A stretch of DNA of 35,940 bases from Arachnopeziza araneosa. Taxonomy: Eukaryota > Ascomycota > Leotiomycetes > Helotiales > Arachnopezizaceae. This document shows positions 1 to 8,410 of the stretch, piece by piece. The translations under genes and the position numbers were made by a program. The stretch spans positions 1-35,940 of the forward strand of contig QYAI01000214.1 of the NCBI GenBank assembly GCA_003988855.1, written 5' to 3'. Positions within the stretch are counted from its first letter, which is position 1, and each line of letters begins with the position of its first letter. The notes under the pieces are model-generated. The model saw nothing but the letters and a program-made list of their open reading frames with translations, had not been told where the DNA came from and did no database searches.

Positions 1-99
1 TACTCAGTAGGAACTCAGCACTGAGTCCGAGTCTAACTCAGTAAGCACTCAGTATAAACTAATTATAAACTCAGTGGGGTAATCCAAACAGGGCCTTAG
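1..99. mobile_element. Probable terminus of a DNA transposon or MITE, running off the left edge
   Basis: The hexamer ACTCAG occurs at 2, 13, 36, 47 and 69, and 13-26 is an inverted repeat (ACTCAG-CA-CTGAGT). Next to these, 80-99 reads TAATCCAAACAGGGCCTTAG. Its complement has the look of a terminal inverted repeat of the AGGCCCTGTTTGG kind seen in hAT-like elements and MITEs. Short repeats just inside a terminus are typical of hAT ends. Only one end is visible, so neither the partner repeat nor a target-site duplication can be checked, and no transposase is present. The assignment is inference. Confidence 0.4.
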
Positions 100-299
100 C
101 TTATCAATAATTTCTCACTTAACAGAATCGTTACTATGGTGCTTGACGCATCTTAATTCAACATCGTGTCGTTATTTACCACAAATGGATGATATCTCAA
201 TGATGATCAAGTTCCGCATTCTATTTGATTCTTTGAAGGCGAGATGCTTCTTGCTTTTGGACAATGCAATCATGTTATATTCGAGTTCACGTTGTTCTG
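100..299. other. Short 3' flank of the first DELLAEG-family gene
   Basis: This stretch separates the putative transposon end from the stop codon of the 300-1868 gene. Two small plus-strand open frames start here and run antisense into the glycine-rich coding region. They have no independent support. Confidence 0.3.
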
Positions 300-1868
300 C
301 TACAGAATTGAGCCTCCTGTTCCAGCACCTCCACCTCCCATACCCATTCCGCCGCCACCAATTCCTATCCCACCGCCGCTCATTCCTACTCCAAACCCAA
401 CACTGGGACTACCAAAGCCACCTGTCCCCATTCCTATTCCCATACTAGGACTGCCAAAGCCACCAATCACTGGAGCAAAAGGAACCCCAGCACCCAGACC
501 TCCACCCATTCTCATCTGAGGAGCAAAATGAGCACCAGGAGACTGGAATCCGCCAATCATGGGACCCATTGATAAGCCTTGATTGAATCCGAGTGTACCG
601 CCCACCTGAACCCCTGGAATACGCTTCGACCCAACCCGATCCCTCGGCGAGAATGCTCGTCCAGGAGCAGGATTACCAGCAGCCATCCAGTTGGGCATTT
701 GGTGACCGTAGATCTGCCAGTAGTTCTGACCGAAATGGCCATGAAGAACTCCTGCTGCAAGATCCTGGTCACTGACAATGTGCCCTCCGCCTCGACAAAC
801 GTAACCACGTTTCAATCTCAACCATAAAAATCCCACGGGACATGTGCCAGCCAAGTTGAGTTTTTCCGTTGCCCAGGCGTCTTGTTCCTCTTTCTCCCTG
901 GGAGAGAGTCTGTCGTAGTTTTTTTGCCGAGATGCCATTTTCTGATCGTGCTCATTAGTGTAACTCGTCCTGGTTTTGGTTTCGGTGCGATCAAAATTCG
1001 GCTTGGAGAGGTCCTTTCTTTGGGGCTGTGAAGGGAAGTTTTGGATTCCGGAACCAGATGGTAGATCATGATGCTGCTTTTGACTTTGGTTCCTGTTGGT
1101 TGAAGATTGAATTGTATTTCGATCAGAGAGGGGCATCTGTCTCGTATGTTGAGGGTTCAGGGTGCGCTCAGCCCTATTTTTTGGTTCTGTATGAGGTTTT
1201 TTATCGGTAGGTTTGGGCAAAGATGAGGTTTCTGGATGTTTTTGGCTACTGTCCCGCCTCTGCATCTCTCTCTCAAACTGATCGAATCTGCCGCTCTTAT
1301 CTTGTGGTGTAGATTTTGGCATGTCTTTGAATTTGGATTGAGAAGGTTTACGTCTCTGGTCTTGCAGCATTGAACGGCTTCTATTATCTACGGGAATAAC
1401 TTGTCTATTTTCCCTAGGATGGATCTGATTAGGACTCTCGGGTAGTGTCTTTTTAGTTTTGTGTATCGTAGGCACCAGATCCTTAAGCTTGAACCCACTT
1501 TTTTCCACCCTCTGAGATCCTGTTCTAGCTTCTCTTTCAGCATCGGAGTTTGGCCCTCTGGTTCGAGATATCATGTCATCTCCGGGCACATGATTCGTTT
1601 TCCTTTCTTTTGGTGTGGGTGCTATGGCGTTTTGTCTGTCTGATAATTGCATTTGTCTTGTCTGGGCGGGTAACTCTGGGTCTTCATCTTCTGAGTCTTG
1701 CTGAGCTTGGTCATTTAACTGATGTCGTGTTGGTTGGGACTTATTCAACTTAACCTGGGTTGAATTGAGTTGGTTGGTATTGACCTGGTTGGTATTTACA
1801 GAGACCTGCTGCCTGTAGGACAGGTTCGTGTTGATATTTGTCGATTGCTTTGAGTTATAAGTAACCAT
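300..1868 (-). CDS. DELLAEG-domain family protein 1, with glycine-rich tail
   Basis: Function unknown. The single-exon frame is open from 1910. I chose the ATG at 1868 (MVTYNSKQ, 522 aa) because the residues before it look like leader sequence; the ATG at 1910 would add 14 residues. Residues 1 to about 310 are polar and basic, rich in Q, N, S and T, and probably disordered. They contain TRQMQLSDR and TRQMPLSDR motifs. Residues ~311-381 hold one copy of the family domain: an acidic/basic helix ending in WATEKL, then CPVGFLWLR, then GYVCRGGGHIVSD. The usual DELLAEG is degenerate here (DQDLAAG). Residues ~423-522 are strongly Gly/Met/Phe-rich with repeated GGFxSP units, a low-complexity tail not found in the two paralogues. 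No signal peptide or membrane segment is visible. Its relation to the genes at 2421-3986 and 6406-7584 is clear from the shared domain. Confidence 0.75.
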   Translation of the reverse strand: MVTYNSKQSTNINTNLSYRQQVSVNTNQVNTNQLNSTQVKLNKSQPTRHQLNDQAQQDSEDEDPELPAQTRQMQLSDRQNAIAPTPKERKTNHVPGDDMISRTRGPNSDAEREARTGSQRVEKSGFKLKDLVPTIHKTKKTLPESPNQIHPRENRQVIPVDNRSRSMLQDQRRKPSQSKFKDMPKSTPQDKSGRFDQFEREMQRRDSSQKHPETSSLPKPTDKKPHTEPKNRAERTLNPQHTRQMPLSDRNTIQSSTNRNQSQKQHHDLPSGSGIQNFPSQPQRKDLSKPNFDRTETKTRTSYTNEHDQKMASRQKNYDRLSPREKEEQDAWATEKLNLAGTCPVGFLWLRLKRGYVCRGGGHIVSDQDLAAGVLHGHFGQNYWQIYGHQMPNWMAAGNPAPGRAFSPRDRVGSKRIPGVQVGGTLGFNQGLSMGPMIGGFQSPGAHFAPQMRMGGGLGAGVPFAPVIGGFGSPSMGIGMGTGGFGSPSVGFGVGMSGGGIGIGGGGMGMGGGGAGTGGSIL

Positions 1869-2420
1869 TGTAAGTTGATTTCTGAAACTGTAGTTAAGAT
1901 ACAGCAGCAAAGTTCTTGTAAGAAGCCTTCATTTATATAGGTACGACGGATCTTAAATCACAGAATTAATTATTCACACTTCTGCACTCATGCCAGCATC
2001 AATGAATCTATATTAATCTTATCTCAAATTGTCTGATTATATTTGTGAGGTTATTAAGGTTTCCATTTCTCAATGGATGCTTCATCGTGATATGTAGAGC
2101 AATTAGCCTTGTAGTCACCTTTTAGTCACAATCAATCTCACATCAAAATTTCCCGCTATCATAGGGCGTTTTGTGCTTGATTTAGAACTCTTGGCTGAAA
2201 TTTAGCAGTAGAGTTGTTTGTGAGAGAAAAGGGAGAGCAACCCCTGCAAGTTAGAGCTGTTTGTTTCACTTTCTAGTAAGTGTTGGCACACGGTTTTAAT
2301 TTCAAAGAAAGCATGTTTGTTCAGTGTACACTGTGGAAACAGTGAACGTAAAGCTACGAGTTGCTAAATACGAAATACAAATTCCTTCTCCCTTTTCATA
2401 AACTTCTGAAGACTCTAGCC
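1869..2420. other. Intergenic, upstream of family member 1
   Basis: AT-rich spacer between two same-strand genes. It should hold the promoter of the 300-1868 gene and the 3' end of the 2421-3986 gene. I see no RNA gene, open frame or clear repeat. Confidence 0.3.
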
Positions 2421-3986
2421 TCACCAACCTCGACTACCAGAACTGAGGCCGTTTTTTACTTGCAGCGCCTTGTACTGTCCATCTAATGGGACACCGGGCG
2501 TTGGTTGAAAGTCCGTAAGTTCAATAAGCGACTGCTCAACAGGTTTTCCAGTGCTACCGAGTCGATAGCGGGGACCATCAGCAACTCGGAACCCCAGCGG
2601 AGAGCTTTGAATTAACGTGTAAAATCCACCAAGTCCCTCTGCTAATAATTCATCGGTCACTTTGAATTGTCGATCGTTTGAAACGTAACCAGAGACGCCA
2701 TCTTCAACTCTAATCCATGAAGTTGCTTCGGATCCGTTCATTTTCAATTGGCCTCTTGCCCATTTGTCTTGTACTTTCTTTTCAGATGGTGACAAAGTCT
2801 CAACTCGGAGCTGTGAAAGAGCCATATCAATATCATGATCAGTTTTCAGGAGTTTCTTGCCCATCTGTCCATCCTCCTTGAGCTGGGCGAATTTAAAGGA
2901 AGCAAGCGAAACAATCCCAATGTTGGAGCTGAAAGGACCTAGCCATATGTACTCCCCCCTCGGCCATATTGACCAATCAACCACACCACCGTCTCTGATG
3001 ACGTTGGATACATTCTGGAGCATGCTTGGGTGTAGACCTTGCCCTCGAAAGGTCTCCATGCCTTGGAGCATCCTCGTGGCACGTTCATGGTTGGAGCCCT
3101 CATTTGGAGAACTAAAAGTTTTCGATTGGTGTTGAATAAGTGCCTTCGAGAAGGTATCAATCATAGCCATTACGTGAGAGCCAGCTGATGCTGCTCTGTA
3201 GTATCGGCCTTTTCCCTCCGCCAGCAACTCATCACTAACGATATGACTCCCACCCTGGCATCTGTAACCTCCTTGAACTCGATAGTAGTCAAAACTCATG
3301 AGGCACTTTCCTAAATTCATACTGAGTTGAGCCTGAGCCCATTTCTCTTGTGCTTGCTGTTCTTTCGGCGGCAGACTCTCGAATCTAGCTTGTCGCTCAG
3401 CGAAATCGACGTCAGTCTCTCTTTTGAAGAACTTTGATTGAGCAATGACTCTTTCTTTATCTTTGCGAGAAGTTATAGTCCTCGTATCTGCATTTGAAGG
3501 CATATTCCGAGTGTCAGGGACGCCGATCAATCTTTCAGAACCTGAGTGATACACACTGGGAACTCCTCTTCGTTGGCCAGGGCTTGCTGGTGACCTTTTA
3601 TTAGGTATGTCTTCTCTATCTTGAAAAGTTCGCATTAATCTCATATCTGCATTGGAGGGCATGTGGCGAGTTGCGGCAACTTTGGCTGAGGTTTCAGACT
3701 TTGAGTTTTGTACATTCGCTGCCTTTCTTCTTTGATCAGGATCTGCTGGAGTCTTATGGTGAGACATGTCTTCTATCTCTTTGATACGCTTTGATGAGTC
3801 CTTATCGGCGTCTTTAGGCATCGCACGCGTCTTGGCATTACCTTGTGACTGCTGTGGGCGAACTTTGTCCACATTTGACTTGGTCCGTCTTTGGCCAGGA
3901 CCTCTTAAGATCCTACGCTGAGTCGAGTCTTCTCTCTCTCCATTCTCGTTTCTTGTATTGTCTTTGGATGTTAATTGTTTGGGCAT
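2421..3986 (-). CDS. DELLAEG-domain family protein 2, with two domain copies
   Basis: Function unknown; 521 aa in one exon from the ATG at 3986 (MPKQLTSK). The frame is open to 4097, but the extra 37 residues look non-coding. The N-terminus (1-190) is basic and contains diverged repeats that pair a P(G/D)QRR box with a TR-x-MPxxAD-x-R box, near residues 53-61, 106-116 and 159-169. Domain copy A (~193-263) has WAQAQL, a Cys, FDYYR, GGYRCQGGSH and VSDELLAEG. Copy B (~384-458) has WARGQL, SWIR, GYVS and VTDELLAEG, but lacks both cysteines and the GGSH turn. The linker contains a WLGPFSSN segment that matches WMGPIDSN at the same place in the 6406-7584 protein, so the two share a full architecture. 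No signal peptide or membrane segment is seen; a cytosolic or nuclear location is a guess. Confidence 0.8.
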   Translation of the reverse strand: MPKQLTSKDNTRNENGEREDSTQRRILRGPGQRRTKSNVDKVRPQQSQGNAKTRAMPKDADKDSSKRIKEIEDMSHHKTPADPDQRRKAANVQNSKSETSAKVAATRHMPSNADMRLMRTFQDREDIPNKRSPASPGQRRGVPSVYHSGSERLIGVPDTRNMPSNADTRTITSRKDKERVIAQSKFFKRETDVDFAERQARFESLPPKEQQAQEKWAQAQLSMNLGKCLMSFDYYRVQGGYRCQGGSHIVSDELLAEGKGRYYRAASAGSHVMAMIDTFSKALIQHQSKTFSSPNEGSNHERATRMLQGMETFRGQGLHPSMLQNVSNVIRDGGVVDWSIWPRGEYIWLGPFSSNIGIVSLASFKFAQLKEDGQMGKKLLKTDHDIDMALSQLRVETLSPSEKKVQDKWARGQLKMNGSEATSWIRVEDGVSGYVSNDRQFKVTDELLAEGLGGFYTLIQSSPLGFRVADGPRYRLGSTGKPVEQSLIELTDFQPTPGVPLDGQYKALQVKNGLSSGSRGW

Positions 3987-4526
3987 GGTGTAAACTTGGA
4001 AGAATCTCAACAAAAGATTGTGAGTTTTGGTATTTGGTATCCGTAACTTTGTTTTTATAGACTCAATTCTGAACCTTATTCGTTGCTTGGCATACAATGA
4101 TTCAGATAGATTTTTCGTGATTCAGACACTCTTCAATAATTAGTTAGGTAAGGCTGCCCAGAATTGTACATTGAATGAGTCAAACGGTGCTGCATACCAG
4201 GAAGAATAGCTAGGTTTGGCACGGGATCATGCCAATTAGAGCTACCTCATTCACGATCAGCATATGGGTGCATGTAAATGCTAGTAGTGGCTCCTCACCT
4301 CGGCTGGATTTTTGGAAGCCTTTACCTCTATCGGTAGAACTTGTAAGCCATTCCTATATCACAGTACTGTAGCATGAGGTGTGGTTTTAGAGCGTGTTTA
4401 GCTCTTCAGGCCAGTACAACACCACACTTGGAAACATGCTTTACTGATTATATAAAAATCTTGATTGATTCGCCTGTGGAACTCTTGTTCCTTGGACATA
4501 CTGCTGGTTAGGAAAGCATCTTCCGT
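3987..4526. other. Intergenic between family member 2 and the F-box pseudogene
   Basis: This is the promoter side of the 2421-3986 gene. An upstream in-frame ATG lies at 4097. I see no other gene or repeat. Confidence 0.3.
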
Positions 4527-5707
4527 CTACAGCGACGTCAAAAATCCCCAGAAGCTCATTTCAGGTGGTCCCGACGGAGCTATGTACCACTTCGTACCTG
4601 TATCCCACTTCCAAACAAGACCATCAGACCCTCGACAAACTAACTGATTTTGTCTCTTTGAGAACAGCTTTAATTTGTTTTCAGCAGTGAGGTCTTCCAC
4701 CGACAGTTCCACTTGATCCTCGAAACTTGCACGAATATCTCCTGGATGGTGCGGGTGATAAGCGCCCTTAGCCATAAGTATGATGATATGGCATTGCCAC
4801 TTCACATCCGAAAATTCCAGGCCGGCACCGAGATTAACCCATTTTGTAATAAGCACCGCAAACCCTCCTCTTCAAGATCTATTGCATCTACCACGTAGTC
4901 TACTCAGCAATAAGGAAATTTTAATGTTTCTGCACGACAATGCTCTCGAGCTTCTAGCTGATCAAGTCTGGAGCATACCAGATCTGGTAATAGGTTTCTT
5001 TTTAAAGGTCCTAGTCGTGTATGCACGCATATATCATTTAAAAAATAATTCTTAGTTAATTCTTTGATAAATTCGCCTCGTCGATTGCAAGGGAGTAGTA
5101 TCCATGTCTGAGACCGCATCAGAAATTCATTTTGAACAATCTGGGCATCGACGGATAGCAGAGTAGTTTTCTGTTTGGCTTGATCCTGTCCAACTTCTAG
5201 ATATCGAAAAGTCTCAAGAGGAAATCCAATATCAGTACTGCAATAATGCTGCTTTATTGCTAACTGGATATGGGGAAAATATATCTGATACCGCGAGAGG
5301 AATAGATGACAATAGCCTAAGCCCTGCCACATACAACGAGGACCCCAGTAGGATGTAACAAGCCGAGGGGATTCAATTGTACTCATCGGATGAAGAGAGA
5401 CAGATTGCTGGCATACGAAATGGAGAGGGAGGTCTTTGACCAAGCATGATAGAAATGCGAGCCGGACGTTAGGTGGTTGACCTTGTAAAACCTCCCAGCA
5501 CTTGGGTCCGAGTATGTGGCTCAAACGGCGGCAACAAAGAGCAAGGCAGGCTACAGATGTCCTTGGCAGCATGCTTACTACTAAAACAATGATTACTGGT
5601 GGGAGGCAAAGTATCTAGGATGGAGGTACCTTTTCTTCTGCTTTAGCAACGCCATCAGTTCGCGTAGTAAATATCAGTTCTCCGAAGGCATGCCGCAGCG
5701 AGATCAT
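4527..5707 (-). pseudogene. Decayed F-box protein gene
   Basis: The frame from an ATG at 5707 reaches an F-box-like segment: LPPVIIVLVVSMLPRTSVACLALCC followed by RRLSHILGPKCW. Similar openings and the later CVxDLPLHFVC-like stretch and LITKWVNLGAGL motif are typical of a large ascomycete F-box family; F-box proteins recruit substrates to SCF ubiquitin ligases through Skp1. Three breaks are visible. A TAG lies in frame at 5615-5617, just before the F-box; it could instead be a 3' splice site. A TGA lies at 4904-4906, after LKFPYC. A one-base shift falls in a purine-rich run near 4862-4880, after which the reading resumes as FAVLITKWVNL and runs to 4527. The TGA and the frameshift are too close together to be bridged by a normal intron, so the gene is most likely dead. 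It lies between two DELLAEG-family genes. Confidence 0.6.
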
Positions 5708-6405
5708 TCTGCACAATCTTAGAGGTGGATGGATGTTGATGGTTCTTTGTTGATAATTGGATCATCGCTGACTTCCGAAGTTGTCGTTCATTTCATTTCA
5801 CTGTCGAAATTGATTGTTGTATTGAAGCGGCTGTTTGCCGGCGCTTGAGATATAGCCCAATAGCCTCAGGCAGAATCAACGTGAGAGTGAGGTTCAGGTA
5901 TACCTATCTCATCCCGAGTCCATATACGTGGCCCGAATACTCTCGTCATTCACTCTGTAAGTGGCAAACTTACTTATAGTACCCTAATAGACCTTTATGT
6001 ACAACCCTGGCGCACTGATTTAACAGCACTCAGTCATCACGTACCTTATCATGCACGGCCAAAACTACCTAAGTCTTGGAAAGATGTTGAAGTGTGCGTG
6101 TTTTGGTATTGGTTATTCAGACTGCAGGCCCCGAAACTCCTTTCCTAGCCGGACCAATCAGAAAATACCTTTGCGCAGAGCTAGCCATCTTAGTGTTACT
6201 GAGTCGAGTTCTGGAGGCTAAACCTAATTGCATAGGAGGCGAAGCACGTAGGGGATAGGCACACTCTATCTTGAAAGGGGAAAGGAAGCTACTTCAAATC
6301 CAATCAAACATCAGGTTCAACATTGAGAACGTAACCTAAGGTTCTACTTTTGAAGGCGATTTTATTTAAACTCTCGTTTTCTCAACCCCATGCTGAATCT
6401 ACAAA
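5708..6405. other. Intergenic between F-box pseudogene and family member 3
   Basis: About 700 bp. I see no credible open frame, tRNA or repeat. It holds the 3' flank of the 6406-7584 gene and whatever remains of the F-box promoter. Confidence 0.3.
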
Positions 6406-7584
6406 CTACCGTATTTGAGTAATAATGTATGGACCATAATAAGGACCTTGAAGAATGTAGTTATCTGCCTTCCCACTCAAAATCAACTTATAATACCCGC
6501 CATAACCCTCACCCAGAAGCTCATCCGTGACCTTGACCGGCTTCTGAAACGAGACATAACCGCCATCATCTCTTTTCCACGAATTAGAAGCAGCTTTGTT
6601 CTGCATCAATTGCTCATGTGCCCACTGTTCCTGCCGATCTCTCTCTGAAGCAGACATTCTCTCTATCGAAAGCTGTTTGAAAGCCATTCGCTGATCACGA
6701 TCTGAATGGAGAGTCGTGGAAATCTCACTAAACCGTGGCCCTCCAATTCCCCGCCCTTTGCCGACGTATTCATTGTCCGGGAACATGTCGTTATTAGAGT
6801 CGATAGGTCCCATCCATACCACCTTTGCCAGATTTGGAAGAAAAAGCCAGGTTGGACGCATCTTTGAAGTCTCACCATGAGTGGTGTTCTTTTGTGGATT
6901 CTGTGTTGAGAATGGACCTTGACTTTGAAATTCTTGAATGTCTCCTTGAACCTGCGGATCTAACGAACCTTTCAACATACAATCCTCATTATAAAAGGTT
7001 CCTTGACGTAACGCAGGATCTTCATTTGTAAATGGATAATGTTTAGGCCAATCATTTGGGTAAGCATTGAACTGAGCTATGATTCGCCTGCCTAATGGTG
7101 ATGTTAAACTCCTTCGATAAAATCGCTGGTTTCCTTCGGTGAGAAGTTCATCAGATACGAAGTGGCTTCCTGCCAAACATCTGTAGCCTCCATAGATCCT
7201 GATCCAGTAGAAAGCTGCTGCGCAGAGAGGTGTAATAAAACGAAGTTGAGATGTAGCCCATCCCTCTTGCTCCTGTCGTTCTCTCGGTGCTAAGGTTTGG
7301 AAGTTTGTTTGTCGCCCAGCAATTTTTCCATCCGTTTCTGCTTTGAAGCTGCTCGATTGAGCAAGTCTCTCTTCATTACGACTTTTTTGTGACGTTGCAG
7401 AAGATCTATCTCGATTTTCAGGCAATGTTCGAATTCTGTTACCTTGAATGATAACTCTATCGGCATGGGGCATTCCGTGAGTTTTCCTGTTAGAGCTAGA
7501 GGTGGTCGATTGGTTACGTCTATCAGGAAGTGGCATAACTCTAGTTCCTTCTTGTGGCTGTTTTTGCCTTTTTTGGGAGTTCAT
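6406..7584 (-). CDS. DELLAEG-domain family protein 3, with two domain copies
   Basis: Function unknown; 392 aa, single exon, starting at the ATG at 7584 (MNSQKRQKQPQ). The short basic N-terminus carries TRVMPLPDRR, HGMPHADR and RTLPENRDR motifs like those of the neighbouring paralogues. Domain copy A (~87-158) has WATSQL, C-AAAFYWIR, GGYRCLAGSH and VSDELLTEG. Copy B (~298-367) has WAHEQL, SWKR, GGYVS and VTDELLGEGYGGYY, with no cysteines. The linker holds VVWMGPIDSN, matching the 2421-3986 protein. Copies A of the two proteins resemble each other more than they resemble copies B. By eye this puts the internal domain duplication before the gene duplication. No signal peptide or membrane segment is visible. 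Confidence 0.8.
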   Translation of the reverse strand: MNSQKRQKQPQEGTRVMPLPDRRNQSTTSSSNRKTHGMPHADRVIIQGNRIRTLPENRDRSSATSQKSRNEERLAQSSSFKAETDGKIAGRQTNFQTLAPRERQEQEGWATSQLRFITPLCAAAFYWIRIYGGYRCLAGSHFVSDELLTEGNQRFYRRSLTSPLGRRIIAQFNAYPNDWPKHYPFTNEDPALRQGTFYNEDCMLKGSLDPQVQGDIQEFQSQGPFSTQNPQKNTTHGETSKMRPTWLFLPNLAKVVWMGPIDSNNDMFPDNEYVGKGRGIGGPRFSEISTTLHSDRDQRMAFKQLSIERMSASERDRQEQWAHEQLMQNKAASNSWKRDDGGYVSFQKPVKVTDELLGEGYGGYYKLILSGKADNYILQGPYYGPYIITQIR

Positions 7585-8110
7585 TGTATCTTTGCTTGTT
7601 GTTCTGGATGAAATCCTGTTGAATAGAACCTCAATTATTTCTTAGAAGAGAATGGTGGCAAGAAATAAACGAAGTAATTAACTCGTTGTTATTCTTATTT
7701 GATTCAAGCACTATCTTAAGTGATTCAGAGATTGGGTATCTTCGTACCGAGTCTACTATCGGAACATCCCTTTCTAGTTCACAATAACATCTGTGGAGAC
7801 TACTGTTTGAATAAGTATATTACAAAAATAAAATAAAATCTAAAAAGTGAATAACTTAAACCGCCATCCATTGCTCATGATGGAGTTTTTGATGTTGCCA
7901 AAACAGGAGAACGCAGCAAATATAAAGCTAACCCTAGGTATGAGTACACAAAGCCTAGTTCAGTATTATATCTACATTCCAAGACACGATTTAAGGCTCA
8001 CCATCTCTAACAATTCAAAGCACATTTGGTAGAGCTGTGATTGATGGTCACCTATTGCAGCTTTCATTAGTCAGAACTCACCGCATGCTGCTGAGTCAGC
8101 GTCTGCATTA
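7585..8110. other. Intergenic, promoter side of family member 3
   Basis: AT-rich with poly-A/T runs (for example around 7820-7850). No supported gene. Confidence 0.3.
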
Positions 8111-8410
8111 TCAACTCTGATGAGGACATCGGGTTTTAGATTCTACGCGGCCAGAGCCTCCATTCCACCCAACCTCTGTGGTGTTGGTCAACTTGGGGTT
8201 GTCATTTGCATCAAAGCAATGGATTTGCCTCGAACGGCCTTCGCAAATGAATTCTTTGTCACTAAACAAACGGACTTCGTGTCTAGTTTCGTCACTGCTC
8301 ATCCACTCAGGAAAGTATATGTTATTGATATCACCTTCATACAAAATGGTATCAGACCAAGCATTAAAATGACAGGTAAAGCCACTCGGGCTATAGAATC
8401 TATACTTAGT
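8111..8410 (-). CDS. Possible terminal exon of a small cysteine-bearing protein
   Basis: An open frame of about 99 residues runs from just after a TAG (8411-8413, which could be a 3' splice site) to the stop at 8111. It contains four cysteines (FTCHF, FICEG, IHCFD, TRCPH) and aromatic and Asn/Gly-rich stretches such as EVGWNGGSGR, as in small secreted fungal proteins. I could not find a convincing upstream exon with a start codon and signal peptide, so it may be an exon of a gene that I cannot model, or a remnant. There is no ATG within the frame before the conserved-looking part. I do not recognise the family. Confidence 0.3.
   Translation of the reverse strand, partial: TKYRFYSPSGFTCHFNAWSDTILYEGDINNIYFPEWMSSDETRHEVRLFSDKEFICEGRSRQIHCFDANDNPKLTNTTEVGWNGGSGRVESKTRCPHQS

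Noticed and set aside
300..519. Plus-strand Pro-rich frames at the left end
   Set aside because: They are simply the antisense of the glycine-rich tail (Gly codons read as Pro).
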